A stretch of 64,000 bases of DNA from Paenibacillus sp. MBLB1832 (lineage in GTDB: Bacteria > Bacillota > Bacilli > Paenibacillales > NBRC-103111). Below the pieces are notes generated by a model. It was not told the origin of the DNA. It saw nothing but the letters and a program-made list of their open reading frames with translations, and made no database searches. A program made the position numbers and the translations under genes. The stretch is taken from positions 5,165,001 to 5,229,000 of the forward strand of contig NZ_CP130319.1 of the NCBI RefSeq assembly GCF_032271945.1, given 5' to 3'. This document shows positions 8,312-16,619 of the stretch, one piece after another (the first letter of the stretch is position 1; every line of letters begins with the position of its first letter).

Positions 8312-8977
8312 CTAAGCGAGCTGCTTTTGCTTACGTGACTGTCGCTTCCTAATCATCAGCGGAACGATCGCAAACACGGCATACATGGCGACAGCCCCGA
8401 GAAATTTCCATGACCAAATGTCATTCAGCGAAGCGCCAAACACATTATAGACGATAGCCCCCGGGATAATCCCGATCATCGTTGCCCAGGTGTAATCCCA
8501 GAACCGGATCTTCGATAAGCCAGCCCCATAGGAGATGCCATCGAAAGGAAAGAACGGCATCAGGCGCATATAGAGCACAACCATGAAGCCTTTTTCTGCT
8601 GATTTTTGATCGAACATTTGCAGCTTAGGACTTCTTAGAATGCGTTGGAAGCTGTTACGGCCCCATTTGCGCGTAATGTAGAAGGAAAGCAAAGCCCCTG
8701 CTCCAGCCCCGATAATATCATAGATCGTCCCCCAAAACGCACCGAACACATACCCCCCGTATAAGGTTAATGGCGTGGCGGGAAACAAGACCAACGGCCT
8801 GAGTGTATATGCCAAAATGTACAGAAAGCCGCCTACAAAGCCCAAATCACGCAGCCATCTCGTGATCCAGTTCACATCGACGTGTTTCCATACACCAGTC
8901 CATTTGAGAATAAGAATACCGAGAACGGCAACGACAAACCAACTGACTAGCAACCAAAGCGGCTTCGAACGCGCCAT
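8312..8977 (-). CDS. TVP38/TMEM64 family membrane protein
   Basis: The 221-residue protein has five to six membrane segments and the VTT/DedA core: LRPLVLFPATPLTLYGGYVFG (re-entrant Pro-rich loop), AGAGALLSFYITRKWGR, and a RLMPFFPFDGISYGAG segment. The family is related to DedA lipid-carrier flippases or transporters of the cell envelope. The start has a GAAGGAGG site. It leads the two-gene operon with the PAP2 phosphatase, which fits a joint role in recycling a lipid carrier; that link is inferred from the neighbourhood. Confidence 0.83.
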   Translation of the reverse strand: MARSKPLWLLVSWFVVAVLGILILKWTGVWKHVDVNWITRWLRDLGFVGGFLYILAYTLRPLVLFPATPLTLYGGYVFGAFWGTIYDIIGAGAGALLSFYITRKWGRNSFQRILRSPKLQMFDQKSAEKGFMVVLYMRLMPFFPFDGISYGAGLSKIRFWDYTWATMIGIIPGAIVYNVFGASLNDIWSWKFLGAVAMYAVFAIVPLMIRKRQSRKQKQLA

Positions 8978-9222
8978 GGCTCGCCTCCTTCACACCTGCG
9001 ATTCCTTCTCATTCTGATAACGGGTCTTTTCTACCCTCCATATTACACAAATTTAATACTCTATATCAACTTCAGGAAATCATTGATGATGACAGAGAGA
9101 TATGATAAACTGCTCGCATCTTCTCTCCAAACCTATCCATTTTTCATGCTCTGCCTATCTTACTGCCACTGGAGGGTTTCCACGCAAACGTTGTTACATC
9201 CAACAAGTTGGGAGATGCGCAC

Positions 9223-10683
9223 ATGAAGAAGATTGTGGTTCTTCTTATACTAATTGCATTATGCCTCTGGCAGTATGTGCGGACGTTGGATGCGGGCGAG
9301 GATCCGTTCCTGCGATCGGACTACAGCAAGCTGCGCCCTGTGAAAGTCGAGCGCGTCATTCCCAGCAAGGAGGTCAGTCAGCTGCAAGCGATTGTCCAGG
9401 AAGCCCAAGCAAAAGGGCTCACCCTCTCTATCGCGGGACAGCGACATAGCCAAGGCGGACATACCTATTACAAGGACAGCATCGTGCTGGACATGACGTC
9501 GTTCAACAAGGTTCTAGCCATCGATGCACAGGCCAAAACTGTCATCGTGCAGTCTGGCGCCACTTGGGCCGATGTGCAGAGGGCTATTAACCCCTATGGG
9601 CTTGCGGTGAAGACGATGCAATCACAAAATATTTTCACCATAGGCGGCTCAATCTCCGTTAACGCGCATGGTCGCGACATTCGCAACGGTTCGCTCATTA
9701 GCTCGGTGGACTCCTTCCGACTGCTGTGCGCGGATGGTACGATCCGTAATGTCAGCCGCTCTGACAATGCGGAGCTTTTCCAGCTTGCACTTGGCGGATA
9801 CGGGTTGTTCGGTGTCATTCTGGAGGTGACGCTGTCGCTCACCGACGATGTCGTGTATGAGATGCAGAGTGAAGCCACCACTGTGGAAGCTTACACCGAC
9901 TTTTTCATTAACCAGGTTAAGCGAAATCCAGACATCCACATGCACCTTGCTCGCATTTCTGTCGCGCCGGGTACGTTCCTGACGGAGATGTATGCTACGA
10001 ATTACAGGGTGCGGCCCGAGCTTCACGTCGCAGATTACAACAAACTTAAATTAAATGACAGCTATGTGCTTCCGTTAAAATTTCTGTTCGGACTTAATCG
10101 CTCCTTCGATTGGGGAAAGGATGCGCTATGGGCGTTACAGCGAAAATTTCTCATCGGTCACAGCTCCATCCTGACGCGCAACAACGCAATGCGCTCGGAG
10201 TCCGATTTCATGGATTACAGCTCCGATGCCAAAAATGATCTTCTTCAAGAGTATTTCGTGCCTGTCGAGCATTTTGCAGAGTTGGTTCAGAGCATCCGTC
10301 CGATTCTTCAGGAAGAAGATCTGAATCTCTTAAACATTACGGTTCGCTACGTGAATCACGACGAGGAAGCAACGCTTTCCTATGCCAAAAGCGATATGTT
10401 CGCACTCGTGTGTTTGTTTAACACGCCGATCCATGCAGCTGGGCAGGCCAAGATGACCGAAGGCATCCGCCGCATCATTGATCAAGTGGAACGCGTTCAA
10501 GGCTCCTATTATTTGCCTTATGCCCCTTTCCCTTCGGTGGAACAGTTCCGCGCGATCTATCCGAAAGCGGATGATTTTTTTCGAGCGAAAGAGAAATGGG
10601 ATCCACAGCATGTGTTTATGAACTATTTTTACGATGATTATAGCAATCGCTTACGAAGTCAGTTTTCTGACGAAAACTTATAG
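9223..10683 (+). CDS. FAD-linked oxidoreductase, aldonolactone-oxidase-like, with signal anchor
   Basis: The 486-residue protein has an N-terminal hydrophobic segment (4-18). A FAD_binding_4 domain of the PCMH/VAO type follows (about 45-225), with SIAGQRHSQGG, the segment VQSGATWADVQ and the IFTIGGSISVNAHGRD pyrophosphate-binding loop. The C-terminal part resembles the ALO domain, ending in WDPQHVFMNYF. It probably oxidises a sugar lactone or alcohol using O2 or an electron acceptor outside the cytoplasm. The ATG at 9223 is preferred over TTG 9208 because GGGAGAT lies in between. An MFS-like gene follows 11 bases later. Confidence 0.8.
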   Translation: MKKIVVLLILIALCLWQYVRTLDAGEDPFLRSDYSKLRPVKVERVIPSKEVSQLQAIVQEAQAKGLTLSIAGQRHSQGGHTYYKDSIVLDMTSFNKVLAIDAQAKTVIVQSGATWADVQRAINPYGLAVKTMQSQNIFTIGGSISVNAHGRDIRNGSLISSVDSFRLLCADGTIRNVSRSDNAELFQLALGGYGLFGVILEVTLSLTDDVVYEMQSEATTVEAYTDFFINQVKRNPDIHMHLARISVAPGTFLTEMYATNYRVRPELHVADYNKLKLNDSYVLPLKFLFGLNRSFDWGKDALWALQRKFLIGHSSILTRNNAMRSESDFMDYSSDAKNDLLQEYFVPVEHFAELVQSIRPILQEEDLNLLNITVRYVNHDEEATLSYAKSDMFALVCLFNTPIHAAGQAKMTEGIRRIIDQVERVQGSYYLPYAPFPSVEQFRAIYPKADDFFRAKEKWDPQHVFMNYFYDDYSNRLRSQFSDENL

Positions 10684-10694
10684 GGGGCAATAAT

Positions 10695-11240
10695 ATGACC
10701 GTAAGATGGCTCATCAGATCCCAAAGCTTAGCAACCTTAGCCGCTGGCATGATCTATCCCTACTACCTGCTTTTCTTAAAAAATCTCGGCAGCACCTACT
10801 CCGCCTACGGGTTGGCGTTTGCGATCTTCACGGTCAGCTCCGCCGCTTCGTCCTTCTGGCTGCAGAAGCACGTGGACCGCTCCTCCGTGACCATGATGGC
10901 GGGAAGCTCGCTGGGCATGATGGCCGCGATGCTCATCTTCCCATGGGTTCCCTCGTTCGGCTTCGTGCTGCTTTTGCAAGCTTTCATGGGCGTATGCAAC
11001 GCCATGCAGAAGATGAGCGAGCGCGGCTTGCTCGCGGATCGCACCGAACCTGGAGGGCGCGGCGGCACGCTGGGCAATTATCACTTCTGGACGTCCGTCT
11101 CCTCCGGCTTCGCCATCCTCATCGGCGGCTATATCATCGATTGGCTGACGATTGACGTGCTGTTCTATGTGAGCGCGGTCATCTATGGCGCGAGTGCGTG
11201 GTTGACGCTGCGAATGCGCGGGGAAGGGCGCAGCGAGTGA
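10695..11240 (+). CDS. Half-size MFS transporter-like protein (six membrane segments)
   Basis: The 181-residue protein matches the N-terminal six-helix half of a major facilitator: paired helices, a central charged loop (KMSERGLLADRTEPGGRGG) and a C-terminal Arg-rich end. Full MFS proteins have about twelve helices and 400 residues. The following 300 bases contain no second half in any frame, so this is either a truncated gene or a functional half-size transporter that would need to dimerise. It lies directly after the FAD oxidoreductase with the weak site AGGGGGC and is probably co-transcribed with it. Confidence 0.65.
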   Translation: MTVRWLIRSQSLATLAAGMIYPYYLLFLKNLGSTYSAYGLAFAIFTVSSAASSFWLQKHVDRSSVTMMAGSSLGMMAAMLIFPWVPSFGFVLLLQAFMGVCNAMQKMSERGLLADRTEPGGRGGTLGNYHFWTSVSSGFAILIGGYIIDWLTIDVLFYVSAVIYGASAWLTLRMRGEGRSE

Positions 11241-11451
11241 AGCTGTGCCGCCCTTCGTGGCAGAAGCATGGTTGCGCTTTTGGCGGATGGCACCCGGCTG
11301 GAACGTGATTTTTCATCATTTCAGCGGCTCTGGCGATGAAATTGGCTACTGGATCGTTGTTTTCTTCACTTCGGGGGACGAGAGTGTCGAGGGGAATTCG
11401 GGCTCAGCGTTCTCCGTGGATTCACACTTCGCCCACCTCAATTCCGTACAC

Positions 11452-11484
11452 AAAAAACCCTTCGCCACCAATGGTTGCGAAGGG
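11452..11484 (-). terminator. Second minus-strand hairpin with T run
   Basis: CCCTTCGC (11458-11465) pairs with GCGAAGGG (11477-11484), and on the minus strand the stem is followed by six T. It lies just beyond the first terminator of the sugar isomerase gene and may be a back-up. Confidence 0.6.
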
Positions 11485-11497
11485 TAACCTGACTTAT

Positions 11498-11537
11498 CAA
11501 AAAGCACCCTCCCCCGCATCACGCGGAGAAAGGTGCT
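11498..11537 (-). terminator. Terminator of the sugar isomerase gene
   Basis: AGCACC (11503-11508) pairs with GGTGCT (11532-11537), continued inside by a GC-rich stem (CTCCGCG/CGCGGAG type), followed on the minus strand by TTTTT. It lies 14 bases after the stop at 11551. Confidence 0.75.
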
Positions 11538-11550
11538 CCCATTTATAACG

Positions 11551-12402
11551 TTACGCCAACCATTGCTTCACTTTCGTAGCGAAGTTCGTTAGCATTTCCT
11601 GCGAGCCGTATTGGCCGCTGAAATCTTCAATACCGAGGTAACCGTCGTAGCCCACGGATTTCAAATCGCTGAAGAGCTGTTTCCAGTTCACGATGCCCTC
11701 GTCGATCGGTGTCCAATTGCTGCTCCAAAGCTTCATCCCATCTTCGGTTTCACCTGTTTGTTTCCATCCTGCATTCTTCACATGAACGTGAGCGAGGTAA
11801 GGTCCGAGCAACTCGAGACCCATACGGTAGTTCTCATAGCCTTCGTGAACCATATTGCCCGCATCATGCAGAACGCCGATATGCTCTGGTTTGAAGCCAG
11901 AAACTAGACGATGTGCAAGGCTCGCACTGGTTGTAATCGTGTTGTGATGAATCTCAACCAAGCCCTTCACGCCGTATTGCTGGGAAAGCTCTTGGCAATG
12001 GTGAAGGTAATCCACCGCTTTCGCGAACAGATCATTGTAGTTTTGCGTGCGATCATAGCCAGGTACGCCGACGCGAATGAACGGAACGCCCACTTTTTGC
12101 GCAGCTTTGAACACGTTCTCTGTTTCTGCTACATCGCAGCTATTCAGGTAAGGCGTGATGCTCAAGTTCACAAGATTCTCACTCACAGCCGCAAGGCGGA
12201 AACGTTCCAACTCAGCATCCGTAGCCGCAGGATCAATGGAGCACAAATTGTTTCTCCAAAAAGATGGTTTCTCCCCTGCTGCATCCGCAGGAATATCTTT
12301 AAAGCGCCATTCGATGCCGTTAATACCAGCAGCAGAAGCCGCTTTCGCAAGCTCTTCAGGTGTTAAATCTGGTGTTGCGACCGTAAATACAGACAGTTTC
12401 AT
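11551..12402 (-). CDS. Sugar phosphate isomerase/epimerase (AP-endonuclease-2 TIM barrel)
   Basis: The 283-residue protein begins MKLSVFTVATPDLTPEELA and carries the motifs NGIEWRF, LVEIHHN, GVLHDAGNM, HVHVKNA and LGIEDF. These place metal-binding Glu, His and Asp residues at strand ends of a xylose-isomerase-like barrel. The family isomerises or epimerises sugars or inositol derivatives; the substrate is not evident. The start has AAGGAGG. The AraC-type gene at 12548 is divergent across a 145-base gap and is the likely regulator, so a sugar-inducible enzyme is plausible. Confidence 0.83.
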   Translation of the reverse strand: MKLSVFTVATPDLTPEELAKAASAAGINGIEWRFKDIPADAAGEKPSFWRNNLCSIDPAATDAELERFRLAAVSENLVNLSITPYLNSCDVAETENVFKAAQKVGVPFIRVGVPGYDRTQNYNDLFAKAVDYLHHCQELSQQYGVKGLVEIHHNTITTSASLAHRLVSGFKPEHIGVLHDAGNMVHEGYENYRMGLELLGPYLAHVHVKNAGWKQTGETEDGMKLWSSNWTPIDEGIVNWKQLFSDLKSVGYDGYLGIEDFSGQYGSQEMLTNFATKVKQWLA

Positions 12403-12547
12403 ATATAAGCCTCCTTGGAATGTGAAGCACGATATGTGGAGTGTTTAACTCCTCTCTATTTTGCAGTATAATAAAAACGTATTCATTGCATTAATTGGGC
12501 AAAAGTTTGCTTAAATTGACTCCAATAAACCTAGAGGAGATCCTCCT

Positions 12548-13399
12548 ATGCAGGACATATATACGAATCTTGACCAGATGATCAATTTTCGCCATGCCGT
12601 CACCCATAATCCCGTTCCACTCGATTTCCACCAGCATCAAGACCAATACGAAATCTACTTCTTCCTAACCGGCGATGTTCATTATTTTATTGAAAAGCAA
12701 GTGTATCCTTTGCAATATGGCGACCTGCTCATCATGCACAGCAACGAGCTGCACCGCCCTAATTTCCAGGCGAAGAAACAGCGCTATGAGAACGTTGTGA
12801 TTCATTTCAATCCCGCACTCCTGCAGCATCTCAACTCTTCCCAATTTGATTTGCTGAACTGCTTTAACAATCGTGTTTTCGGTGAGCAAAATCGGATGAG
12901 ACTGACGCCGCCGCAAATCGACGACATCATGAAGCTCTATGAGCGGATGGAGATGCATCGCCGCCCGCAGGCGCAGCCAGGCTCAGAAATCCTTTTCCTC
13001 TCCACCTTTATAGAGCTGCTTGTGTTCATCAATCGGATTTTCCTTAATCTAGGAAAGCAAGAAGAGCAGATAATGATGCCGGACAAGCTCTCATCGCTAT
13101 TCACCTTCATTGACGAAAATCTCGATCAAGACCTATCGCTCGAGGTCCTCGAGCAGGTCGTGTTCATGAATCGCTCCTATTTATGCCGACTATTTAAAAA
13201 GCACACAGGCAGCACCATCCATGAGCATATTTTATTCAAACGGATTGCCAAGGCGAAGCACCTATTGCGGGAAGGTTCCTCCGTCACAGATACGTGCCAG
13301 CTGGCAGGTTTCAACGATTACTCGAACTTTATTCGCACGTTCAAAAAAGCCGTCGGCCTGCCGCCGCGACAATACCAGTCGCAGCAGCGACGGGTGTAA
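12548..13399 (+). CDS. AraC-family transcriptional regulator
   Basis: The 283-residue protein has an N-terminal cupin-like sensing domain (about 15-95, with HQHQDQYEIYF and GDLLIMHSNELHRP) and a C-terminal pair of helix-turn-helix motifs (about 185-280, with LSLEVLEQVVFMNRSYLCRLFKKH split over two helices and CQLAGFNDYSNFIRTFKKAVG). It probably senses a sugar and controls the divergent isomerase gene. The ribosome binding site GAGGAG is followed by CTCCT, which could form a small hairpin over it. It is followed after 36 bases by the YjbR gene. Confidence 0.88.
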   Translation: MQDIYTNLDQMINFRHAVTHNPVPLDFHQHQDQYEIYFFLTGDVHYFIEKQVYPLQYGDLLIMHSNELHRPNFQAKKQRYENVVIHFNPALLQHLNSSQFDLLNCFNNRVFGEQNRMRLTPPQIDDIMKLYERMEMHRRPQAQPGSEILFLSTFIELLVFINRIFLNLGKQEEQIMMPDKLSSLFTFIDENLDQDLSLEVLEQVVFMNRSYLCRLFKKHTGSTIHEHILFKRIAKAKHLLREGSSVTDTCQLAGFNDYSNFIRTFKKAVGLPPRQYQSQQRRV

Positions 13400-13435
13400 A
13401 TGCTGGAAACCAACCTAATCTGAGGAGTTGAACCT

Positions 13436-13819
13436 GTGTCCCACAGTCAAATTACTTCCGCTCATGGACTGGCACTCGTTGCCAGATTCCGTGAAATTTG
13501 CTCGACCTTGCCGGAAGTCGTGGAAAAAATAGACGGCTTTGGCCACATCACCTTTCGTGTCAAAGATAAGCCTTTCATTTTCCTAGGCGAAACCGCTGGT
13601 GAAGTCTCCACATCCCTGAAAACCAACCTGACTACACAAGAGTTTCTCTTAGGGCAGGACGACACGCCTTTTCACAAAACGCCCTACATCGGCCAGCATG
13701 GCTGGGTCAGCTTGTCGAACGTCGAGCTCGTGCCTTGGACCGAGATTCAAGATCTCGTCGTGGAAGGTTATGCGCGCACGGCGCCGAAGAAGCTTGTGCA
13801 GCAGTTGAAGGGGTTATAA
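13436..13819 (+). CDS. MmcQ/YjbR family protein
   Basis: The 127-residue protein contains the compact YjbR fold. It has an N-terminal helix (ARFREICSTLPEVVEK), the FRVKDKPF strand pair, then WVSL and a C-terminal helix ending in TAPKKLVQQL, all typical of the family. The fold resembles a double-wing DNA-binding domain, but a DNA target has not been established in general. The GTG start at 13436 is supported by TGAGGAG. It lies 36 bases after the AraC gene and ends before a strong bidirectional terminator. Confidence 0.8.
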   Translation: MSHSQITSAHGLALVARFREICSTLPEVVEKIDGFGHITFRVKDKPFIFLGETAGEVSTSLKTNLTTQEFLLGQDDTPFHKTPYIGQHGWVSLSNVELVPWTEIQDLVVEGYARTAPKKLVQQLKGL

Positions 13820-13833
13820 GCCCCGCTCAAATC

Positions 13834-13878
13834 AAAAAAGGTTGCCCACGTCAAATCATGACGTTGGACAACCTTTTT
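13834..13878. terminator. Bidirectional terminator between YjbR and aminopeptidase genes
   Basis: AAAAAAGGTTG(C)CCACGTC (from 13834) pairs with GACGTTGGACAACCTTTTT (to 13878). T runs flank the stem on both strands, serving both converging genes. Confidence 0.85.
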
Positions 13879-13894
13879 CATTAACCCCATTAAT

Positions 13895-15010
13895 CTATTT
13901 CAGATTCTCTGGGTTCAATTGTAGAAGCTCAGGCAGAACGAAAATGCCGTCCTTCCGAATCAACACATCATCAAACCAAATTTCGCCGCCGCCATACTCT
14001 GGACGTTGGATGTTCACCATATCCCAGTGCAGCGAGGATTTATTGCCGTTGTAGGCATCATCATAGCAATTGCCAGGTGTAAAGTGGAAGCTTCCGTCGA
14101 TTTTCTCATCGAACAGAATATCCTTCATCGGGTGCTTAATGTACGGATTTACGCCGATCGCGAATTCGCCGACATAACGCGCGCCCTCATCCATATCAAA
14201 GATCTCATTAATGCGATCCGTATCATTCGCAGTCGCTTTCACGATTTTACCATTTTCAAAATGGAGCACGACATTCTCGAAAATAAAGCCGTCATGCGGT
14301 GAAGGCGTGTTATAGGAAATCACACCGTTAACCGAATCACGAACCGGTGCGGAGTATACTTCGCCATCTGGAATGTTCAACTCGCCATCGCATTTCACGC
14401 CGCCGATCCCTTTAATCGAGAACGTCAAATCCGTGCCAGGGCCGACTAAGCGCACCTTGTCAGTACGATCCATAAGCTCTTTCAGCGCGTCCATCGCTTT
14501 GGACATTTTGCCGTAGTCCATCGTACATACGTTGAAGTAGAAATCTTCGAACGCCTCAGTGCTCATGCTCGCGAGCTGCGCCATTGAAGACGTCGGGTAA
14601 CGCAGAACGACCCATCTCGTATCCTTCACGCGGACATCGAAATGAACCTGTTGATAGTACACGGAGTTGTACAACTTCATACGATCGGCCGGAATATCGG
14701 ACAATTCGTAAATGTTAGCACCGCCGCGCACACCTATGTAGCCTTGCATTTGTTTCATTTGGAATGCGTCTGTATCCGCCCATGTTTGCATTTGAGCTTC
14801 TGTACCGTTCATGACCAACTGCCGGATCACCGCGTGATCACGCAAGTTCACGAAAGGATGTGCGCCTGCCGCATGAACTTTCTTCACAATCTCTTTCACT
14901 AGCGCGGCATCAATGCCGTACGCTTCGATGAGAATATTTTCGCCTGGCTTCGCCTTTACGGAGTAATTCACTAATACATCTGCAAGCTTCGTTAGTCTAG
15001 GATCCAACAT
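13895..15010 (-). CDS. M29 family aminopeptidase (AmpS/AmpT type)
   Basis: The 371-residue protein starts MLDPRLTKLADVLVNYS, as M29 aminopeptidases do. It carries the two-metal centre elements: the DGE segment around residue 215, GEFAIGVNP, then HFTPGNCYDDAYNGN and SSLHWDMV, which provide His, Tyr and Asp ligands. These cytoplasmic enzymes remove N-terminal residues from short peptides and length fits the family. It starts three bases after the stop of the ArsR-type regulator gene, whose end supplies the GAGGAGAG site, so the two are translationally linked. Confidence 0.9.
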   Translation of the reverse strand: MLDPRLTKLADVLVNYSVKAKPGENILIEAYGIDAALVKEIVKKVHAAGAHPFVNLRDHAVIRQLVMNGTEAQMQTWADTDAFQMKQMQGYIGVRGGANIYELSDIPADRMKLYNSVYYQQVHFDVRVKDTRWVVLRYPTSSMAQLASMSTEAFEDFYFNVCTMDYGKMSKAMDALKELMDRTDKVRLVGPGTDLTFSIKGIGGVKCDGELNIPDGEVYSAPVRDSVNGVISYNTPSPHDGFIFENVVLHFENGKIVKATANDTDRINEIFDMDEGARYVGEFAIGVNPYIKHPMKDILFDEKIDGSFHFTPGNCYDDAYNGNKSSLHWDMVNIQRPEYGGGEIWFDDVLIRKDGIFVLPELLQLNPENLK

Positions 15011-15013
15011 GAA

Positions 15014-15640
15014 TTAACTCTCCTCTTCTTGGGCCTCTTCTTGAGCGGGCTCGACGGGGTCGAAGCCTCGTTCGTGCGTTTGAAAGCCTACTGTCGTCAA
15101 ATAGAACCATTCCCCGTTCTCTTCTTGCTCGGCATCGAGCTCATAAATCAGGGCACGAAATTTCCTCAACCATTCGGTATATTTCGCTCGGCTCATTTTC
15201 ACTTCGACTTGTGTCATGATGATTGGCCATTGAGATCGATCAGGTGATGGGATTTGAAACGCCTCTTCAGGTGCATTGATGGCTCTGTTTCTAGCATGTC
15301 CAAGTACGCTCAACGTACGTTCGCGATAGTAATTTTCAACTTCCGCCACATACGGGAGCAAATTCTCGCCAGGCACAAATCCGCGCGCGACGGCACGATA
15401 AAACTTTTGCACAATACCATTCTTGAGCTCTGTACGAACAACAAAAATCAAGTCATGACGCTCCAGCTCATTCAAATGATAATGAACCTTGGCGCGCGCC
15501 ATTCCCAATAGTTTAGCCAACTGTTGACCCGTATACGCTTTCTCAATTAATAAAAGCAATACACGTGCGCGGAGCGGATCACTGATGGTTTTCAGTTGTT
15601 CAAGTTCTTCAATGATATAAACAGGCTGCAGCTTCTTCAT
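15014..15640 (-). CDS. ArsR-type winged-helix regulator with extended C-terminal domain
   Basis: The 208-residue protein has an N-terminal winged helix (about 10-95) with SDPLRARVLLLLIEKAYTG and the recognition helix LAKLLGMARAKVHYHLNEL. The longer C-terminal domain (100-195) has a helix rich in Arg/Tyr and ends in a Glu-rich tail. The start at 15640 gives the normal N-terminus; an upstream ATG at 15721 lies in the promoter region and would add a Lys/Arg-rich stretch. It sits first in an operon with the M29 aminopeptidase and probably autoregulates; the ligand is unknown. An inverted repeat lies in its leader. Confidence 0.8.
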   Translation of the reverse strand: MKKLQPVYIIEELEQLKTISDPLRARVLLLLIEKAYTGQQLAKLLGMARAKVHYHLNELERHDLIFVVRTELKNGIVQKFYRAVARGFVPGENLLPYVAEVENYYRERTLSVLGHARNRAINAPEEAFQIPSPDRSQWPIIMTQVEVKMSRAKYTEWLRKFRALIYELDAEQEENGEWFYLTTVGFQTHERGFDPVEPAQEEAQEEES

Positions 15641-15666
15641 CCTAGATCCGACCTTTCTCTCTCTTT

Positions 15667-15687
15667 TTAATCTCTTAAATAGATTAA
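15667..15687 (-). promoter_or_regulatory. Inverted repeat, candidate operator
   Basis: TTAATCT (15667-15673) and AGATTAA (15681-15687) form a seven-base inverted repeat with a seven-base spacer. It lies just downstream of the predicted start point of the regulator operon, where a repressor would block transcription. Confidence 0.45.
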
Positions 15688-15716
15688 TTAAACAACGGTC
15701 AAATCTTTTTAACCGT

Positions 15717-15745
15717 ATCATAATGCCAAAAAGAATCTATGTCAA
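15717..15745 (-). promoter_or_regulatory. Near-consensus sigma-A promoter of the regulator-aminopeptidase operon
   Basis: On the minus strand TTGACA (15745-15740) and TATGAT (15722-15717) are exactly 17 bases apart. The predicted transcript starts near 15710, giving a leader of about 70 bases before the ATG at 15640. Confidence 0.75.
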
Positions 15746-15845
15746 TTGCGGTTTTAGCCAACTTGTCACATGGCACGCGACCTTTGTCCATGCGGCATTT
15801 CACCGCTTTAACGAGTTACCGAATTTAAGCTTTCTCCTATGGTAG

Positions 15846-15887
15846 CAAAAAGGGACGTTTCTGTCACCAATAAAGGTAGAAACGTCG
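15846..15887 (-). terminator. Terminator of the thiamin operon
   Basis: GACGTTTCT (15854-15862) pairs with AGAAACGTC (15878-15886); on the minus strand the stem is followed by CCTTTTTG. It lies about 70 bases after the thiE stop codon. The rest of the 316-base gap 15641-15956 holds the regulator promoter and nothing else I can identify. Confidence 0.7.
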
Positions 15888-15956
15888 CAAAAGTAGATGA
15901 AAAAATAGAATGGGAGAATGTAGGTTGGGGATTTTTGCTGTAGTCGATTCAAGACG

Positions 15957-16619
15957 TTATAAATTCACAATCCTTTCGCGCAGCTCTGCCGCTGCCTCGC
16001 GCGGCGAGCTCGCCGCGGCGATGGCGCTCACCACCGCCACACCATCTGCTCCCGCGCGGATGACGTGACTAGCGTTGCTGGCATCGATCCCGCCGATGCC
16101 AACAAGCGGCAGCGCGATGCCGCCCGCGCGCAGCAGCGCAATACCGGCAGGCCCCTGGACCTCACGCGCATCGAGCTTCGTGCGCGTAGCGTACTGGGGG
16201 CCTACGCCAAGATAGTCGGCGCCATCCGACAGCGCCGATTGGGCTTCGCCCAGATCGTGGGCCGATACGCCCACGATCATCTGCGGCAGCCGCTTCCGCA
16301 CCGCGGCGGCTGCCTCGTCCTCTTGGCCGATGTGAATGCCATCGGCCTCAAGCTCTAGAGCCAGCCGTTCATCATCGTTGACGATGAACGGGATCCCGCG
16401 CTGCGCGCACAGGCGGCGCAGCCGCGAACCTAGCGCGAGCCGTTCTGGCCCCTGCAGGGCGCCGGGGCCCTTCTCGCGCAGCTGAAACATCGTAACGCCG
16501 CCATAGATGGCGGCTTCAAGCACTGCATACGGGTCCGCCCCGTTACAATTGGGGCTGCCCATGACCAAATACAACCGCAGCGCTTCACGCAGCTGCGCCT
16601 CATCCCACTTGCGGATCAT
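15957..16619 (-). CDS. thiE: Thiamine-phosphate synthase
   Basis: The 220-residue TIM-barrel enzyme joins HMP pyrophosphate and thiazole phosphate to make thiamine phosphate. Visible motifs are LYLVMGS, GGVTMFQLREKG (pyrophosphate binding), FIVNDD, DGIHIGQED, GVSAH, DYLGVGPQYATRTK and GIGGI, all diagnostic of the family. The ATG at 16619 overlaps the thiD stop (ATGA), so the two are translationally coupled; the longer frame to 16697 lies inside thiD. It is the last gene of the operon. The gene is GC-rich with many Ala codons compared with its flanks. Confidence 0.93.
   Translation of the reverse strand: MIRKWDEAQLREALRLYLVMGSPNCNGADPYAVLEAAIYGGVTMFQLREKGPGALQGPERLALGSRLRRLCAQRGIPFIVNDDERLALELEADGIHIGQEDEAAAAVRKRLPQMIVGVSAHDLGEAQSALSDGADYLGVGPQYATRTKLDAREVQGPAGIALLRAGGIALPLVGIGGIDASNASHVIRAGADGVAVVSAIAAASSPREAAAELRERIVNL

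Larger units (their letters stand above)
11241..11550. other. 310-base gap holding two minus-strand hairpins
   Basis: No convincing gene is present here; a frame from 11245 to 11487 lacks a ribosome binding site and runs through a hairpin. The right half carries two successive minus-strand hairpins (11458-11484 and 11503-11537), both followed by T runs on that strand. Confidence 0.6.

Noticed and set aside
9102-9449. Plus-strand frame overlapping the start of the FAD oxidoreductase
   Set aside because: It is an alternative frame of the real gene with no ribosome binding site and low-complexity content.
11245-11487. Possible 80-residue gene after the half-size MFS gene
   Set aside because: It has no ribosome binding site, runs through a terminator hairpin and shows no domain or coherent composition.
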